64,000 nt of DNA from Sphingomonadales bacterium (GCA_016714795.1 JADKCA010000002.1:310001-374000), one strand, 5' to 3'. Numbered from the stretch's first letter, positions 31,843-40,943 are shown. Made by a program: numbers and translations. The notes: generated from the sequence alone by a model not told the origin.

Positions 31843-32847
31843 ATGCTGGCTGGTATGACCACAATCGAAGAAACCGCGCTGGTTGCGCTGCTGGACATGC
31901 CGTCTCTGCTGATCGAGGCAGACAAGGTGGTGTTTGCCAATCGCGCGGCGACGGCCCTGCTGGGTGCACACATTGTCGGGCAGGATGTGCGGCTCGCGCT
32001 GCGTCAGCCGGATGCGATGGCGCTGATCAACGCGCGCGATGGCGGCCATGCCAAGGTGAAGGGCATTTCGGTGTCCGGCAGCCTGTGGGACATGGCGTGT
32101 CACGTCCTCTCCGGAGGGCGGCGGCTGGTGCTGTTGCAGGATCTCTCCATCCAGGCGAGCGTGGCGCGCGCGCACGCAGATTTCGTCGCCAATGCCAGCC
32201 ATGAGCTGCGTACACCTCTGGCGGCGATATTGGGTTATGTCGAAACGCTGGAAGACGCGAAGGCAGGCGATGATCCCGCCACCCGCGCACGTTTTCTGGG
32301 CATCATAAGGCGAGAGGCGCAGCGGATGCAGTCTCTCGTCGAAGATCTGATGTCGCTTTCGCGCATTGAAGCGGTCAAGCATGACCGGCCTGAAACCGTC
32401 ATCGATCTGGCCGCATTGGTGCGCGAGGCCGCTGGGGAAACGCAGGCCTCAATCACGCTGGAAATGAAGACAGCTGCCCCGAATGTAGCGGTGCAGGGTG
32501 ATCGCGGCCAGATCGCGCAGGTGCTGCGCAACCTGATCGACAATGCCGTGAAATATGGCGATCCGACGAAACCCGTTTCCGTCATCCTTGAAGCGACGCC
32601 CGATACCGGCTGGGCCAGCGTCTCGGTGCATGATGAGGGAGAGGGCATTGCGCCCGAACATCTGCCACGCCTCACGGAACGTTTTTATCGCGCCGATGCC
32701 AGCCGCAGCCGCGCGGTGGGCGGGACGGGTCTGGGCCTTTCCATCGTAAAGCATATCATCGAGCGGCATCGCGGCTTTTTTGACATTTCCAGCCGGGTGG
32801 GGGAGGGGACAACCGCGTCCATCATGCTGCCCACCGTGCAGGGCTGA
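31843..32847 (+). CDS. phoR: Phosphate-regulon-type sensor histidine kinase PhoR (no membrane segment)
   Basis: Two-component kinase for PhoB. The 334 residues begin directly with a PAS-like domain (LDMPSLLIEADKVVFANRAA), then HisKA with the phosphorylation site ANASHELRTPLAAILGYVE (His120), and HATPase_c with LRNLIDNAVKYGDP, HDEGEGIAPEHLPRLTERFYR and GGTGLGLSIVKHIIERH. No transmembrane helix is seen, unlike the standard PhoR, so it is probably soluble or peripheral. ATG 31855 is an alternative start. phoU follows after 22 bases. Confidence 0.92.
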   Translation: MLAGMTTIEETALVALLDMPSLLIEADKVVFANRAATALLGAHIVGQDVRLALRQPDAMALINARDGGHAKVKGISVSGSLWDMACHVLSGGRRLVLLQDLSIQASVARAHADFVANASHELRTPLAAILGYVETLEDAKAGDDPATRARFLGIIRREAQRMQSLVEDLMSLSRIEAVKHDRPETVIDLAALVREAAGETQASITLEMKTAAPNVAVQGDRGQIAQVLRNLIDNAVKYGDPTKPVSVILEATPDTGWASVSVHDEGEGIAPEHLPRLTERFYRADASRSRAVGGTGLGLSIVKHIIERHRGFFDISSRVGEGTTASIMLPTVQG

Positions 32848-32869
32848 ACGGCGTATCAAGGGGAACATC

Positions 32870-33553
32870 ATGGCCAATCACACCGTCACCGCCGTCGATT
32901 CGGACATTGGCCGCCTGCGCGGGCTGATTTCTGAAATGGGCGGCCTCGCTGAAGACGCGATCCAGAAGTCCATCGCCTCGCTGATGCAGCATGATCTTGA
33001 TCTGGCGCGCGCGGTGGTGGCTGGAGATGCCCGCATCGACGCGCTGGAGGCAGATGTGGACCGGCTGGCGGTGCGCATCATCGCGCTGCGGGCCCCGATG
33101 GCCGATGACCTGCGAGACGTGATTGCCGCGCTCAAGATTGCAGGGGTGATCGAACGCATCGGCGATTATGCCAAGAACATCGCCCGCCGTGTCGATGGCA
33201 TGGAGTTTCGCGGCAAGATCGAGCCGCTGATCCTTGTGCCGGCCATGGCGGACATCGCCCGCTCGATGGTGCATGATGTGCTGGATGCCTATGCCGCGCG
33301 TGACAAGGAACTCGCCATCGAAGTGATCCGCCGGGATGATCAGGTGGACAATTTCTATGACAGCATCTTCCGCAACCTTGTGGCGCACATGATGGAAAAT
33401 CCGGCGACCATCTCCAGCGCGGCCAATTTGCTGTTCGTGGCGCGCAATCTGGAACGTATCGGCGATCATGCCACCAATGTGGCGGAAATGGTGCACTATG
33501 CCGCAACGGGCGACTATCTTCAGGATCGGCTCGCCGGGCAGAAATCCGCCTGA
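32870..33553 (+). CDS. phoU: Phosphate signalling protein PhoU
   Basis: Negative regulator that links phosphate transporters to PhoR and dampens the pho response. The 227 residues form two three-helix PhoU repeats with metal-binding signatures DVIAALKIAGVIERIGDYAKNIA and LLFVARNLERIGDHATNVAEM. ATG 32870 with AAGGGGAA upstream is chosen over the longer frame from 32780, which overlaps phoR. It sits between phoR and phoB, where pst genes would usually intervene. Confidence 0.95.
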   Translation: MANHTVTAVDSDIGRLRGLISEMGGLAEDAIQKSIASLMQHDLDLARAVVAGDARIDALEADVDRLAVRIIALRAPMADDLRDVIAALKIAGVIERIGDYAKNIARRVDGMEFRGKIEPLILVPAMADIARSMVHDVLDAYAARDKELAIEVIRRDDQVDNFYDSIFRNLVAHMMENPATISSAANLLFVARNLERIGDHATNVAEMVHYAATGDYLQDRLAGQKSA

Positions 33554-33555
33554 TC

Positions 33556-34245
33556 ATGGCCGTGAAGCCGTCCCTGCTGATCGTCGAGGATGATCTGGCG
33601 CTGGCTGAACTGATCGTCTGGCATTGCGAGGCGGAAGGCTATGTCGTGCGCCAGACGGCGGATGGCGAAGAAGCCCTGCTGATGGTGGCGGAGCAGATGC
33701 CCGATGCGATCATTCTTGACTGGATGATCAAACATGTCCCCGGCATCGAGGTGCTGCGCCAATTGCGACGGGACAAGGCGACCGCACATGTGCCTGTCAT
33801 CATGCTCACCGCGCGGGGTGAGGAGGAGGACCGGATTCGCGGCCTCAAGACCGGCGCCGATGATTATATGACCAAGCCTTTCTCTCCCCGCGAATTGCTG
33901 GCGCGGGTCGAAGCGGTGCTGCGTCGCTCCCGCCCTGTGACCGGCGGGCAGACGCTGGTTGCGGGCGATCTGGAGCTGGACCCGGTGGCACACCGCGTGA
34001 CGCGCGGCGGCGTTGCCATTCCGCTCGGCCCCACAGAATTCCGGATGCTGGTACATTTTCTGGAGCGCCCCGGCCGCGTTCAATCGCGCGAGCAACTGCT
34101 CGATGCTGTCTGGGGTATGGACAGCGACATCGAGCTGCGCACCGTGGATGTCCATATCCGCCGCCTGCGCAAGGCGATCAACCTTCCCGGCACTACGGAC
34201 CTGATCCGGACCGTGCGGTCAGCGGGCTATGCGCTGGGGGGGTGA
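33556..34245 (+). CDS. phoB: Phosphate regulon response regulator PhoB
   Basis: OmpR-type transcription factor activated by PhoR. The 229 residues have a receiver domain (LIVEDDLALAELI, phospho-acceptor Asp55 in AIILDWMIKHVPG, Lys in ADDYMTKPFSPREL) and a winged-helix domain (LGPTEFRMLVHFLERPGRVQSREQLLDAVWG and VDVHIRRLRKAI). It lies 2 bases after phoU. The Pho-box array upstream of phoR suggests autoregulation. Confidence 0.95.
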   Translation: MAVKPSLLIVEDDLALAELIVWHCEAEGYVVRQTADGEEALLMVAEQMPDAIILDWMIKHVPGIEVLRQLRRDKATAHVPVIMLTARGEEEDRIRGLKTGADDYMTKPFSPRELLARVEAVLRRSRPVTGGQTLVAGDLELDPVAHRVTRGGVAIPLGPTEFRMLVHFLERPGRVQSREQLLDAVWGMDSDIELRTVDVHIRRLRKAINLPGTTDLIRTVRSAGYALGG

Positions 34246-34275
34246 GGGGGTTTCATGGTGGAAGTGACCCAATAC

Positions 34276-34337
34276 CCGTTCCAGTCGAGCGAGGTCGATA
34301 CTCTTCCGGCGCTGCACAGTGCGTTCGACTCGAACGG
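34276..34337. repeat. Imperfect inverted repeat downstream of phoB
   Basis: Arms 34276-34291 (CCGTTCCAGTCGAGCG) and 34322-34337 (CGTTCGACTCGAACGG) are inverted copies with two mismatches, 30 bases apart. It lies between the convergent phoB and cell-wall hydrolase genes. It could be a degenerate intergenic palindrome of the GTTCGAGTCGA type. No T-tract follows, so it is not a clear terminator. Confidence 0.45.
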
Positions 34338-34372
34338 AATTCGGGGCCGCTGACAATTCGACCCGCGCCGCC

Positions 34373-35572
34373 TCAGGGACGCTTGATCCACTCGCCAGAA
34401 CCCTCAAATTCAGGTCGGATGTCGCTCTCTGGCAGAGCGCCCGCCACATAGCGTGTGTCGGCCTTGACCGGGCGGACCGGGGTCAGCGCGCGGGCGGAAA
34501 AATCGGTCTGGCGGGCGGCCTGTTCCATCGCGCGCTGCTGCGCCTGAGCATCAATTGCCGCGCGCTGTTTGGAGAGCGTCGCCTCAAGTGCGGAATAGCT
34601 CGCATCGGGGCCGGGCGCGGGCAGCAGCTTGCCGCCTGCGATCACGGTATTCGGCGCGAGCGGCACGAACGGCCGGATCGGGTGCGGACGCGGGCCGGGA
34701 TTGGGCTCACGGCCTGAATAGCTGGCGTAAAAGGCCTGAGGCGTCCCGGCCGTTCCCGCCCAGCGGAAGAAGATGTGTGCGCCGACGATGGCGACTCGCG
34801 TCAGGCTGCGGTTCCAGATCGGGTTGACCGCCAGTGTGTGATAATGCGTGGCGGTGCCCACTGGCGCATAGACATAACCGGCCAGTGCATCGCGCGCGAC
34901 ACGGCTGGCGCGCGCCCAGGCCGCCCGGGCGGGCACACGCGCCATGGAGCCATCACAGGCATAGCTGAACTGGCACAACCGGTCTCCGCGTTCGGTGCCC
35001 TGATAGATCACATCGCACACGGTGTTGGGATAGGCCGGATGGCGGACGCGGTTGAGGATGACCTGCGCCACGGCGCGCTGGCCCTCGTCCGGCTCGTTCG
35101 CCGCCTCATAATAAATGGCCGTCGTCAGGCAGAGCTGCGCGCGCATGGCGTCGGTCGAAGTCAGGCCCTTGAACGCATAGGGGCGCGCCGAGGGGCCATT
35201 GTCGAACTGGACAAGGCGACCGGAAGGCGGCGCGATCAGGCTGGGATCGGGCGGCGGCAATGGCAGTTCCGGATCAAGCAGCACGCCGGGATTGGTGACG
35301 GCATCAAGCGCGGGCAGGCTGGCCAGATCGAACTTCACCGGGACGGTGTCGAGCGGGGCCAACGGCATTTCAGACAGAAGCGGCGCGCGGCTGCCGGGGG
35401 CGATGGCATCAATGTCCATCGAAATCTCTGGCCCCTGCAAACCCGGAATGACGCGATAATTATGGCCGGTCGGTACGCATGAGGTGAGGATGACGGCCAG
35501 ATAGGCCATGACAATCCGACGGACCCACCCTTGCGGCATCGCGTCTTTCGGAGACAGACCCTTGCCAGCCAT
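34373..35572 (-). CDS. Cell wall hydrolase (SleB/CwlJ-type, Hydrolase_2)
   Basis: Predicted peptidoglycan hydrolase of 399 residues. After an N-terminal hydrophobic segment with a possible lipobox-like VILTSC, there is a ~100-residue proline-rich spacer. Then comes the SleB-like domain: LCLTTAIYYEAANEPDEGQRAVAQVILNRV (catalytic Glu), YPNTVCDVIYQGTE, CQFSYACDG and GTATHYHTLAVNPIWN. The C-terminal ~110 residues are low-complexity. MPQGWVRRIVMAYL (11 residues in) is an alternative start. It is likely periplasmic or lipid-anchored. Confidence 0.87.
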   Translation of the reverse strand: MAGKGLSPKDAMPQGWVRRIVMAYLAVILTSCVPTGHNYRVIPGLQGPEISMDIDAIAPGSRAPLLSEMPLAPLDTVPVKFDLASLPALDAVTNPGVLLDPELPLPPPDPSLIAPPSGRLVQFDNGPSARPYAFKGLTSTDAMRAQLCLTTAIYYEAANEPDEGQRAVAQVILNRVRHPAYPNTVCDVIYQGTERGDRLCQFSYACDGSMARVPARAAWARASRVARDALAGYVYAPVGTATHYHTLAVNPIWNRSLTRVAIVGAHIFFRWAGTAGTPQAFYASYSGREPNPGPRPHPIRPFVPLAPNTVIAGGKLLPAPGPDASYSALEATLSKQRAAIDAQAQQRAMEQAARQTDFSARALTPVRPVKADTRYVAGALPESDIRPEFEGSGEWIKRP

Positions 35573-35820
35573 TATAGTCCATACCCTTGATCAGCCACAC
35601 CGAATCGCGCGTCTCATTGTGGCTTAGACCAACACAAGCGCTCTTGTCTGCCCGGCAATCTGATGTGTTCCGGGCTGGGACAGCGCCAGTTCTAAAGTTT
35701 AACGGTTGACGAGTTGGCATGATCTTATGGTTAACAACTTGTTTCGATTAACCGTCTATCAATCTCGACAGGCATGATGACTGAATTATGAGAGGTGTGA
35801 ATTAAAGGAGTCTGGTTGAA

Positions 35821-36750
35821 ATGCGTGCTTCGTTTGCCATTTTGGGAGTTCTTCTCGCTGCGCCGCTGATGGCGCAGAGCGACACCCCCTCGTTCACGGT
35901 GCAGGAAACCGGGCAAGGCTATTGGCGCTTGCAGGATGCGGTGAAGGCCGTTGGTGGCGGTCGCGGCACCATCGTGATTGCGCCGGGCAGCTATGAAGAT
36001 TGTGCCGTCCAGACCGAAGGTGAAGTCAGCTATATCGCGGCCAAGCCAGGCTCGGTCGTGTTTGACGGCTTCTCGTGTGAGGGCAAGGCAGGGCTGGTGC
36101 TGCGCGGACGCGGGGCCAATGTGGAAGGCATCATCTTCCAGAATTTCAAGGTTTCTGACCGCAATGGTTCCGGCATCCGTCTGGAAAAGGGCAATCTGCG
36201 CGTCGACAATGCCATCTTCCGCAATTCCGAACAGGGTATCCTGACGGCGACCGACCCGAGCGGATCGGTGGTTGTTGAGCGCGTGACCTTTGCCGGGCTG
36301 GGCGGCTGTCCGGACGGGATGTGCTCGCACTCCATCTATATCGGTGACATTGGCAGCCTCACTGTGCGCTCCTGCCGGTTCGAACGTGGCACGGGGGGGC
36401 ATTATGTAAAGAGCCGCTCTGCCCGTGTCGAAATTTCGGACAACAGCTTTGACGATACGCGCGGCACCGAGACCAATTACATGATCGACCTGCCCGCCGG
36501 ATCGGTAGGCAGCATCACCGGCAATGAATTCGTGCAGGGCAAGAACAAGGAAAATTACTCCGCGTTCATCGCCGTAGGTGCCGAAGACCGGCTGCACCCT
36601 TCTGCGGGGCTTGTAATTTCCGGCAACAAGGCGTCGTTCGCTGCAGGTGTGGATCGCAACAGCACCTTCGTGGCAGACTGGACGCGCGAACCGCTCAAGA
36701 TCGCCAACAATGCGCTGGCGTCGGGGCTGACGCTGTTCGGGCGGCGGTAA
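35821..36750 (+). CDS. Secreted right-handed beta-helix repeat protein
   Basis: A 309-residue protein with a clean signal peptide (MRASFAILGVLLAAPLMAQS) and a body resembling pectate-lyase-type parallel beta-helices: RGTIVIAPGSYEDCAV, NVEGIIFQNFKVSDRNGSGI, NLRVDNAIFRNSEQGILT, SLTVRSCRFERGTGGHYV and ARVEISDNSFDDTRG are successive coils. AAAGGAG lies 10 bases before ATG 35821. No catalytic residues could be assigned, so its target (a polysaccharide is typical) is unknown. The 248-base upstream gap probably holds the promoters of this gene and the divergent hydrolase, with no other gene seen. Confidence 0.8.
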   Translation: MRASFAILGVLLAAPLMAQSDTPSFTVQETGQGYWRLQDAVKAVGGGRGTIVIAPGSYEDCAVQTEGEVSYIAAKPGSVVFDGFSCEGKAGLVLRGRGANVEGIIFQNFKVSDRNGSGIRLEKGNLRVDNAIFRNSEQGILTATDPSGSVVVERVTFAGLGGCPDGMCSHSIYIGDIGSLTVRSCRFERGTGGHYVKSRSARVEISDNSFDDTRGTETNYMIDLPAGSVGSITGNEFVQGKNKENYSAFIAVGAEDRLHPSAGLVISGNKASFAAGVDRNSTFVADWTREPLKIANNALASGLTLFGRR

Positions 36751-36765
36751 TTGCACTCTCACCCG

Positions 36766-36846
36766 CCGTTCTGAGCTTGTCGAAGGACCGTACTTTCCCG
36801 AAGTCGGTTCGAAAGGAAAAGCAGTCCTTCGGCAAGCTCAGGACGG
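36766..36846. repeat. Inverted repeat (GAGCTTGTCGAAGGAC type) between the beta-helix and dedA genes
   Basis: Arms 36766-36788 and 36824-36846 (23 bases each, beginning CCGTTCTGAGCTTGTCGAAG) are inverted copies with about two mismatches, separated by 35 bases. This sequence type recurs between genes in sphingomonads, as I recall. Placed between convergent genes, it could also stop transcription from both sides as a large hairpin. Confidence 0.7.
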
Positions 36847-36859
36847 CAGAGTGGATTGC

Positions 36860-37459
36860 CTACCCCTTCGGCTTCCAGGCCACCAGCCGCCACACATAGG
36901 CGGCGATGATCACCACAATGACGGCGGTTGAAAGTGGGCCGACATAGGCTTCCACATCGCCGAACTCCTTGCCCAGTTTCCACCCGGCGAGCGCGATCAG
37001 CGCCGTCCAGCCCGCTGTGCCGATGGTGGACCAGAGCAGGAAGCTGCTCAGTCGCATATGGAGCAGCCCGGCAGGAATGGAGATGAGCGAGCGCAGCGTG
37101 GGCAGCATCCGCCCGAACATGACAATCGCCCAGCCGCTGTCTCCGAACAGTTTTTCCGCACGCTCAATCTCTGCCCAGTCGAGCGTCAGGAAGCGGCCCC
37201 AGCGGACGATGATCGGCTTGAACCGCTCCACGCCAATCGCGCGGGCGAGCAGATACCAGAACAGATTGCCGAGCATCGCCCCCGTCGTCCCGGCGGTGAT
37301 GACCGCGCCGATGTGCATATTGCCCTTGGCCGCCGCCAGACCGGCAACCGACATGATGACTTCGGACGGGATCGGCGGAAACACAGTCTCCAGGAACATC
37401 AGAAAGCCGACGCCCAGATAACCGCTTTGTTCGATCAGGCGGATGATCCAGTCGTTCAT
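36860..37459 (-). CDS. DedA family membrane protein
   Basis: A 199-residue VTT/DedA-domain membrane protein, a family implicated in lipid flipping and membrane homeostasis. It shows LETVFPPIPSEVIMSVAGLAA, GAMLGNLFWYLLARAIG, FGRMLPTLRSLISIPAGLLHM (the conserved F-x-R-x(3)-R) and SFLLWSTIGTAGWTALIALAG. Its ATG overlaps the gshB stop (ATGA at 37456). Specific lipid substrate unknown. Confidence 0.92.
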   Translation of the reverse strand: MNDWIIRLIEQSGYLGVGFLMFLETVFPPIPSEVIMSVAGLAAAKGNMHIGAVITAGTTGAMLGNLFWYLLARAIGVERFKPIIVRWGRFLTLDWAEIERAEKLFGDSGWAIVMFGRMLPTLRSLISIPAGLLHMRLSSFLLWSTIGTAGWTALIALAGWKLGKEFGDVEAYVGPLSTAVIVVIIAAYVWRLVAWKPKG

Positions 37460-38418
37460 GCCCGGCGCGTGTCCAGCCGCGCCAGGATGGCATCCCAGAT
37501 GCGACCCGGCGTGTCTGTGCCGTTGAAGCCATCAACGGCGACGATGCCGGTGGGGGAGGTGACGTTGATTTCGGTCAGCCATTTGCCGCCGATCACGTCG
37601 ATCCCGACGAACAGCAGGCCGCGCCGTTTGAGTTCAGGGCCAAGGGCTGCGCAGATTTCAAGCTCGGTTTCGGTCAGTGCGGTCGGCTCCGCATGGCCGC
37701 CTGCGGCCAAGTTGGAGCGGATTTCGCCCTTGCCCGGGATGCGGTTGATGGCTCCCGCCACTTCGCCGTCGATCAGCACGATGCGCTTGTCCCCGCCGGT
37801 TACTTCCTTGAGGAAGGCCTGCACCATGAACGGCTCACGCCAGACCTGCCCGAAAAGTTCGACCAGCGAGGCAAGGTTCTTGCCGCCCTGCTGGATGTGG
37901 AACACGGCGGAGCCGGCGTTGCCGTGTAGCGGCTTCACCACCACTTCGCCATGCGTTTCAAGGAAGGCGCGCGCCTCCACCAGCGAGCGGGTGACGAGCG
38001 TTGGCGGCATGAAGCGGGCATAATCCAGCACCATCACCTTTTCCGGCGCGTTGCGGACGCTGACGGGATCATTGACCACCAATGTCCGGTCCATCACGCG
38101 TTCGAGCATATGGGTGGCGGTGATGTATCCCAGATCGAAGGGCGGATCTTGCCGCATCAGAATCACGTCCACATCGTCGCCCAGATCGAGCTGAACGGGA
38201 TCGCCGAATGCAAAATGCTGGCCGGGTACGCGCTGCACCATCGTGACGGGATGCGCTTTCGCCCAGACGCGGCCATCGGCATAATTCAGCGCGTCGGCAG
38301 TGTAGTGATAGATGGTGTAACCCCTTGATTGGGCAGACAGCATCAGGGCGAAGCTGGAATCTCCGGCAATGGAGAGGCTCTCCATCGGGTCCATCTGGAA
38401 GGCGGCGCGCAAGGTCAT
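37456..38418 (-). CDS. gshB: Glutathione synthase
   Basis: ATP-grasp enzyme that adds glycine to gamma-glutamylcysteine. The usual start MTLRAAFQMDPMESLSIAG is at ATG 38418, and an in-frame ATG 12 codons upstream is less likely. Motifs include GDSSFALMLSAQSRGY, VDVILMRQDPPFDLGYI, VVVKPLHGNAGSAVFHI, GGDKRIVLIDGEVAGAINRIP and WLTEINVTSPTG. It has 320 residues, the family norm. gshA is not in the window. Confidence 0.95.
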   Translation of the reverse strand: MTLRAAFQMDPMESLSIAGDSSFALMLSAQSRGYTIYHYTADALNYADGRVWAKAHPVTMVQRVPGQHFAFGDPVQLDLGDDVDVILMRQDPPFDLGYITATHMLERVMDRTLVVNDPVSVRNAPEKVMVLDYARFMPPTLVTRSLVEARAFLETHGEVVVKPLHGNAGSAVFHIQQGGKNLASLVELFGQVWREPFMVQAFLKEVTGGDKRIVLIDGEVAGAINRIPGKGEIRSNLAAGGHAEPTALTETELEICAALGPELKRRGLLFVGIDVIGGKWLTEINVTSPTGIVAVDGFNGTDTPGRIWDAILARLDTRRA

Positions 38419-38548
38419 GAGGCTGGCCTTATCCGTCCCGTGCGGCTTTGTCACGCCTTGCGCAATCGCCCGGCTTAGCGTGCTTTACGCTGTCTTTACC
38501 GATGTCGTGCATAGTCCTTTGCGTAGAGTAACAGACAATGAGTGCATC

Positions 38549-39733
38549 ATGGCGTATCGGCAATTCCTTTCTGAAGGCGCAGGAAACCACCTGCTGGATG
38601 AAGAGGCGTTTGCCGTTCCTGCCGAAATTGCCGATGAACTGGCGGTGGCGCAATATCAGCGGATAAAGGGCCAGATTCCTTGGCTGCACGTTGCCATTGG
38701 CGTGCTGGTGGTGGCCGGATTTCTGGCGGACAACAGCGAACCGCGGGCCTTTGGCGAGGTCGCATTGGGCGTGTTGCTGCTGCTGGCGGTTGCCATCCGG
38801 TCCTATTTCTGGAGACGATCGGAACCGGGCAGAGTCACGCCTGAAGAAGCCCGGAAGCAATTGGGGTCTTCCTTCCTGATCATGCTGATGTTCTGCGCTG
38901 GTGCCACCATCTGGACGCTGGCTGAAATGGAAGTCCGGTTTTCGCATGAGAATGTCTTTGCGCCGGTGATCCTTGTGCTGGGTGCGCTGGGTACAGCCAG
39001 TTGTTACGCCTCGCATCCGCGGACTGCGATGATTCCGCTGCTCCTGTGTAACCTGCCGCTGGTGTTGGTGCTGGTCGCGCAGGTGGATATTCACACCACT
39101 GCCGTGGCGATGGCCGTGCTGATGATTTCGCTGCTCCAGACCCGACTGATCGTGGGGCGCTATCAGGAGATGCTGGCAAATCTGATGTTGCATCGCGCGA
39201 CCCGCCTTGCAGCACGAACCGATCCTTTGACCGGGCTTGGCAACCGGCTGGCGATGGCAGAAACGCTGGGCAATGCCTTGCAGACGATCAGCACGGGCGA
39301 AGGCCCCAGCGTGGCTCTGATCGATCTGGATGGCTTCAAACCCGTGAATGATCGCCACGGCCATGCAGCGGGAGACGCGGTTCTGGTGCAGGTGGCCCGG
39401 CGTATCGAACTGGCCGCAGGGCCGGGTGCGGTGTCCATCCGAATGGGTGGAGACGAGTTTGCCGTGATTTTCGCAGCAGACCAAACCACCGACGTGAACA
39501 ACCGGTGCGCGGATATCATGGCGACTTTTGCAATTCCGTTCACTTATGAAGGGGTGTCGATCCGGCTGGGGGCCAGCATGGGGCTGGCGCAGGCTCCGGA
39601 CGATGGACAATCGATCCGTGAGGTGCTCGCCACGGCGGATCGGGCGCTTTATGTGGTCAAGGCAGAGCACCGGGCGCAGGCCGCATCAGGGCAGCGTCCC
39701 CGCATTGCAGGCGTAAAACGCAGCGCGGCCTGA
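38549..39733 (+). CDS. Membrane-anchored GGDEF diguanylate cyclase
   Basis: Intact counterpart to the broken GGDEF gene at 28228. The 394-residue protein has about six N-terminal membrane segments (e.g. WLHVAIGVLVVAGFLAD, VALGVLLLLAVAIRSYF) and a C-terminal GGDEF domain: RTDPLTGLGNRLAMAET, VALIDLDGFKPVNDRHGHAAGDAVLV, IRMGGDEFAVIF and VLATADRALYVVKAEH. No RxxD inhibitory site is visible five residues before GGDEF. ATG 38549 (MAYRQFLSEG) is chosen. Upstream frame runs back over gshB's promoter. Confidence 0.9.
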   Translation: MAYRQFLSEGAGNHLLDEEAFAVPAEIADELAVAQYQRIKGQIPWLHVAIGVLVVAGFLADNSEPRAFGEVALGVLLLLAVAIRSYFWRRSEPGRVTPEEARKQLGSSFLIMLMFCAGATIWTLAEMEVRFSHENVFAPVILVLGALGTASCYASHPRTAMIPLLLCNLPLVLVLVAQVDIHTTAVAMAVLMISLLQTRLIVGRYQEMLANLMLHRATRLAARTDPLTGLGNRLAMAETLGNALQTISTGEGPSVALIDLDGFKPVNDRHGHAAGDAVLVQVARRIELAAGPGAVSIRMGGDEFAVIFAADQTTDVNNRCADIMATFAIPFTYEGVSIRLGASMGLAQAPDDGQSIREVLATADRALYVVKAEHRAQAASGQRPRIAGVKRSAA

Positions 39734-39742
39734 GCGGATAGC

Positions 39743-40093
39743 CTATGGCTGCCAGACATGCGGCAGGTGCGTGATGCGCCAGCCCCCTGTTACCAAAATC
39801 ACATCAATGCGGACATCATCGCCCGCGCGGAGATAGCGGGGCGCGATGACGGCCGCGGCCGCCGCCACCCGGCGCAGGCGATGGGCGTCTATGGCGGTTG
39901 CCAGATCGCCGGCCTTCTGGCGGGTCTTCACCTCCACCATGGCAACGATGCGTCCGCGCCGGGCGACCAGATCCACCTCTCCGGCATGAACGCGCACACG
40001 CCGCGCGAGAATGCGCCATCCGCGCAGCCGCAGCCACCAGGCCGCCAGCGTTTCGCCGCGACGCCCCCGCGCTTCGGCGTCCTTGCGGCTCAC
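39743..40093 (-). CDS. yraN: YraN family (UPF0102) nuclease-fold protein
   Basis: A 116-residue restriction-endonuclease-fold protein of unknown physiological role. The conserved core is RGRRGETLAAWWLRLRGWRILARRVR, GEVDLVARRGRIVAMVEVKTRQ (D...ExK motif) and RIDVILVTGG. Its ATG overlaps the rsmI stop (ATGA at 40090), the usual arrangement of this pair. Confidence 0.92.
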   Translation of the reverse strand: MSRKDAEARGRRGETLAAWWLRLRGWRILARRVRVHAGEVDLVARRGRIVAMVEVKTRQKAGDLATAIDAHRLRRVAAAAAVIAPRYLRAGDDVRIDVILVTGGWRITHLPHVWQP

Positions 40094-40929
40094 CCTTCGG
40101 TCTTGAGTGCCATGGCGCGGGCATAGAGTGCCTTGCGATCCAGCCCGAGCGCGCGCGCGACTTCGCCGGCTGCCTTGGCCGGGGGCAGGCGGGTCAGCGC
40201 TTCGATCAGCGCGGCCTCTCCCTCCGCGTCGCTCGCAGGTTCGGGTTCGCCCGGCGGCCCCACCATCAGAACGATTTCGCCTTTGGGCGGCGCATCAGCG
40301 TAGCGGGCGGCAAGATCGGGCAGACTGCCTGTCACGCACTCCTCGAAGGTCTTGGTGAGTTCGCGGGCCACCGCCGCCTCGCGCGGGCCAAGCAGCCGCG
40401 CCAGCGTAGCCAGCGTCGCGCCCAGCCGGGGGCCGGATTCATAAAAGACCAACGTCGCGCGCACCGCACCCACTTCCGATATTGTCGCTTCCTTCTGGCC
40501 CTGTTTGGCAGGCAGAAAGCCCATGAACAGGAAGCGGTCGGTGGGCAGGCCAGCCAGCGTCAGCCCGGCCACGACGGCGGACGGACCGGGAATTGTCACG
40601 ATATTGCGGCCCGCCGCGCGGGCATCGCGCACCAGCTTGAAGCCGGGATCGGAAATGAGCGGTGTGCCCGCATCGCTCACCAGCGCCACCGCTTCGGAGG
40701 CCATCCGTTCGATCAGGCGCGGGCGCACCGCATCGGCATTGTGATCATGATAGGGGGTCATCGGGCGCTTCACGCCGATATGGTTGAGCAGCTTTCCGGT
40801 GACGCGGCTATCCTCCACCGCAATCACATCCGCACCCGCCAGAGTGGCAGCTGCGCGGGGTGATAAATCGGAAAGATTGCCGATTGGTGTGGCAACGATG
40901 TAAAGGCCGGGTTCTAGGTTTGCGTTCAT
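40090..40929 (-). CDS. rsmI: 16S rRNA (cytidine-1402-2'-O)-methyltransferase
   Basis: Methylates C1402 in the ribosomal P site using SAM. ATG 40929 (MNANLEPGLYIVATPIGNLSD) is the family start, giving 279 residues. Motifs are DVIAVEDSRVTGKLLNHIG, VALVSDAGTPLISDPGFKLV, TIPGPSAVVAGLTLAGLPTDRF and ELTKTFEECVTG. The divergent lipoprotein gene starts only 14 bases away, so the two promoters must lie within each other's coding sequence. Confidence 0.95.
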   Translation of the reverse strand: MNANLEPGLYIVATPIGNLSDLSPRAAATLAGADVIAVEDSRVTGKLLNHIGVKRPMTPYHDHNADAVRPRLIERMASEAVALVSDAGTPLISDPGFKLVRDARAAGRNIVTIPGPSAVVAGLTLAGLPTDRFLFMGFLPAKQGQKEATISEVGAVRATLVFYESGPRLGATLATLARLLGPREAAVARELTKTFEECVTGSLPDLAARYADAPPKGEIVLMVGPPGEPEPASDAEGEAALIEALTRLPPAKAAGEVARALGLDRKALYARAMALKTEG

Positions 40930-40943
40930 GGAAGGGTTGCACG

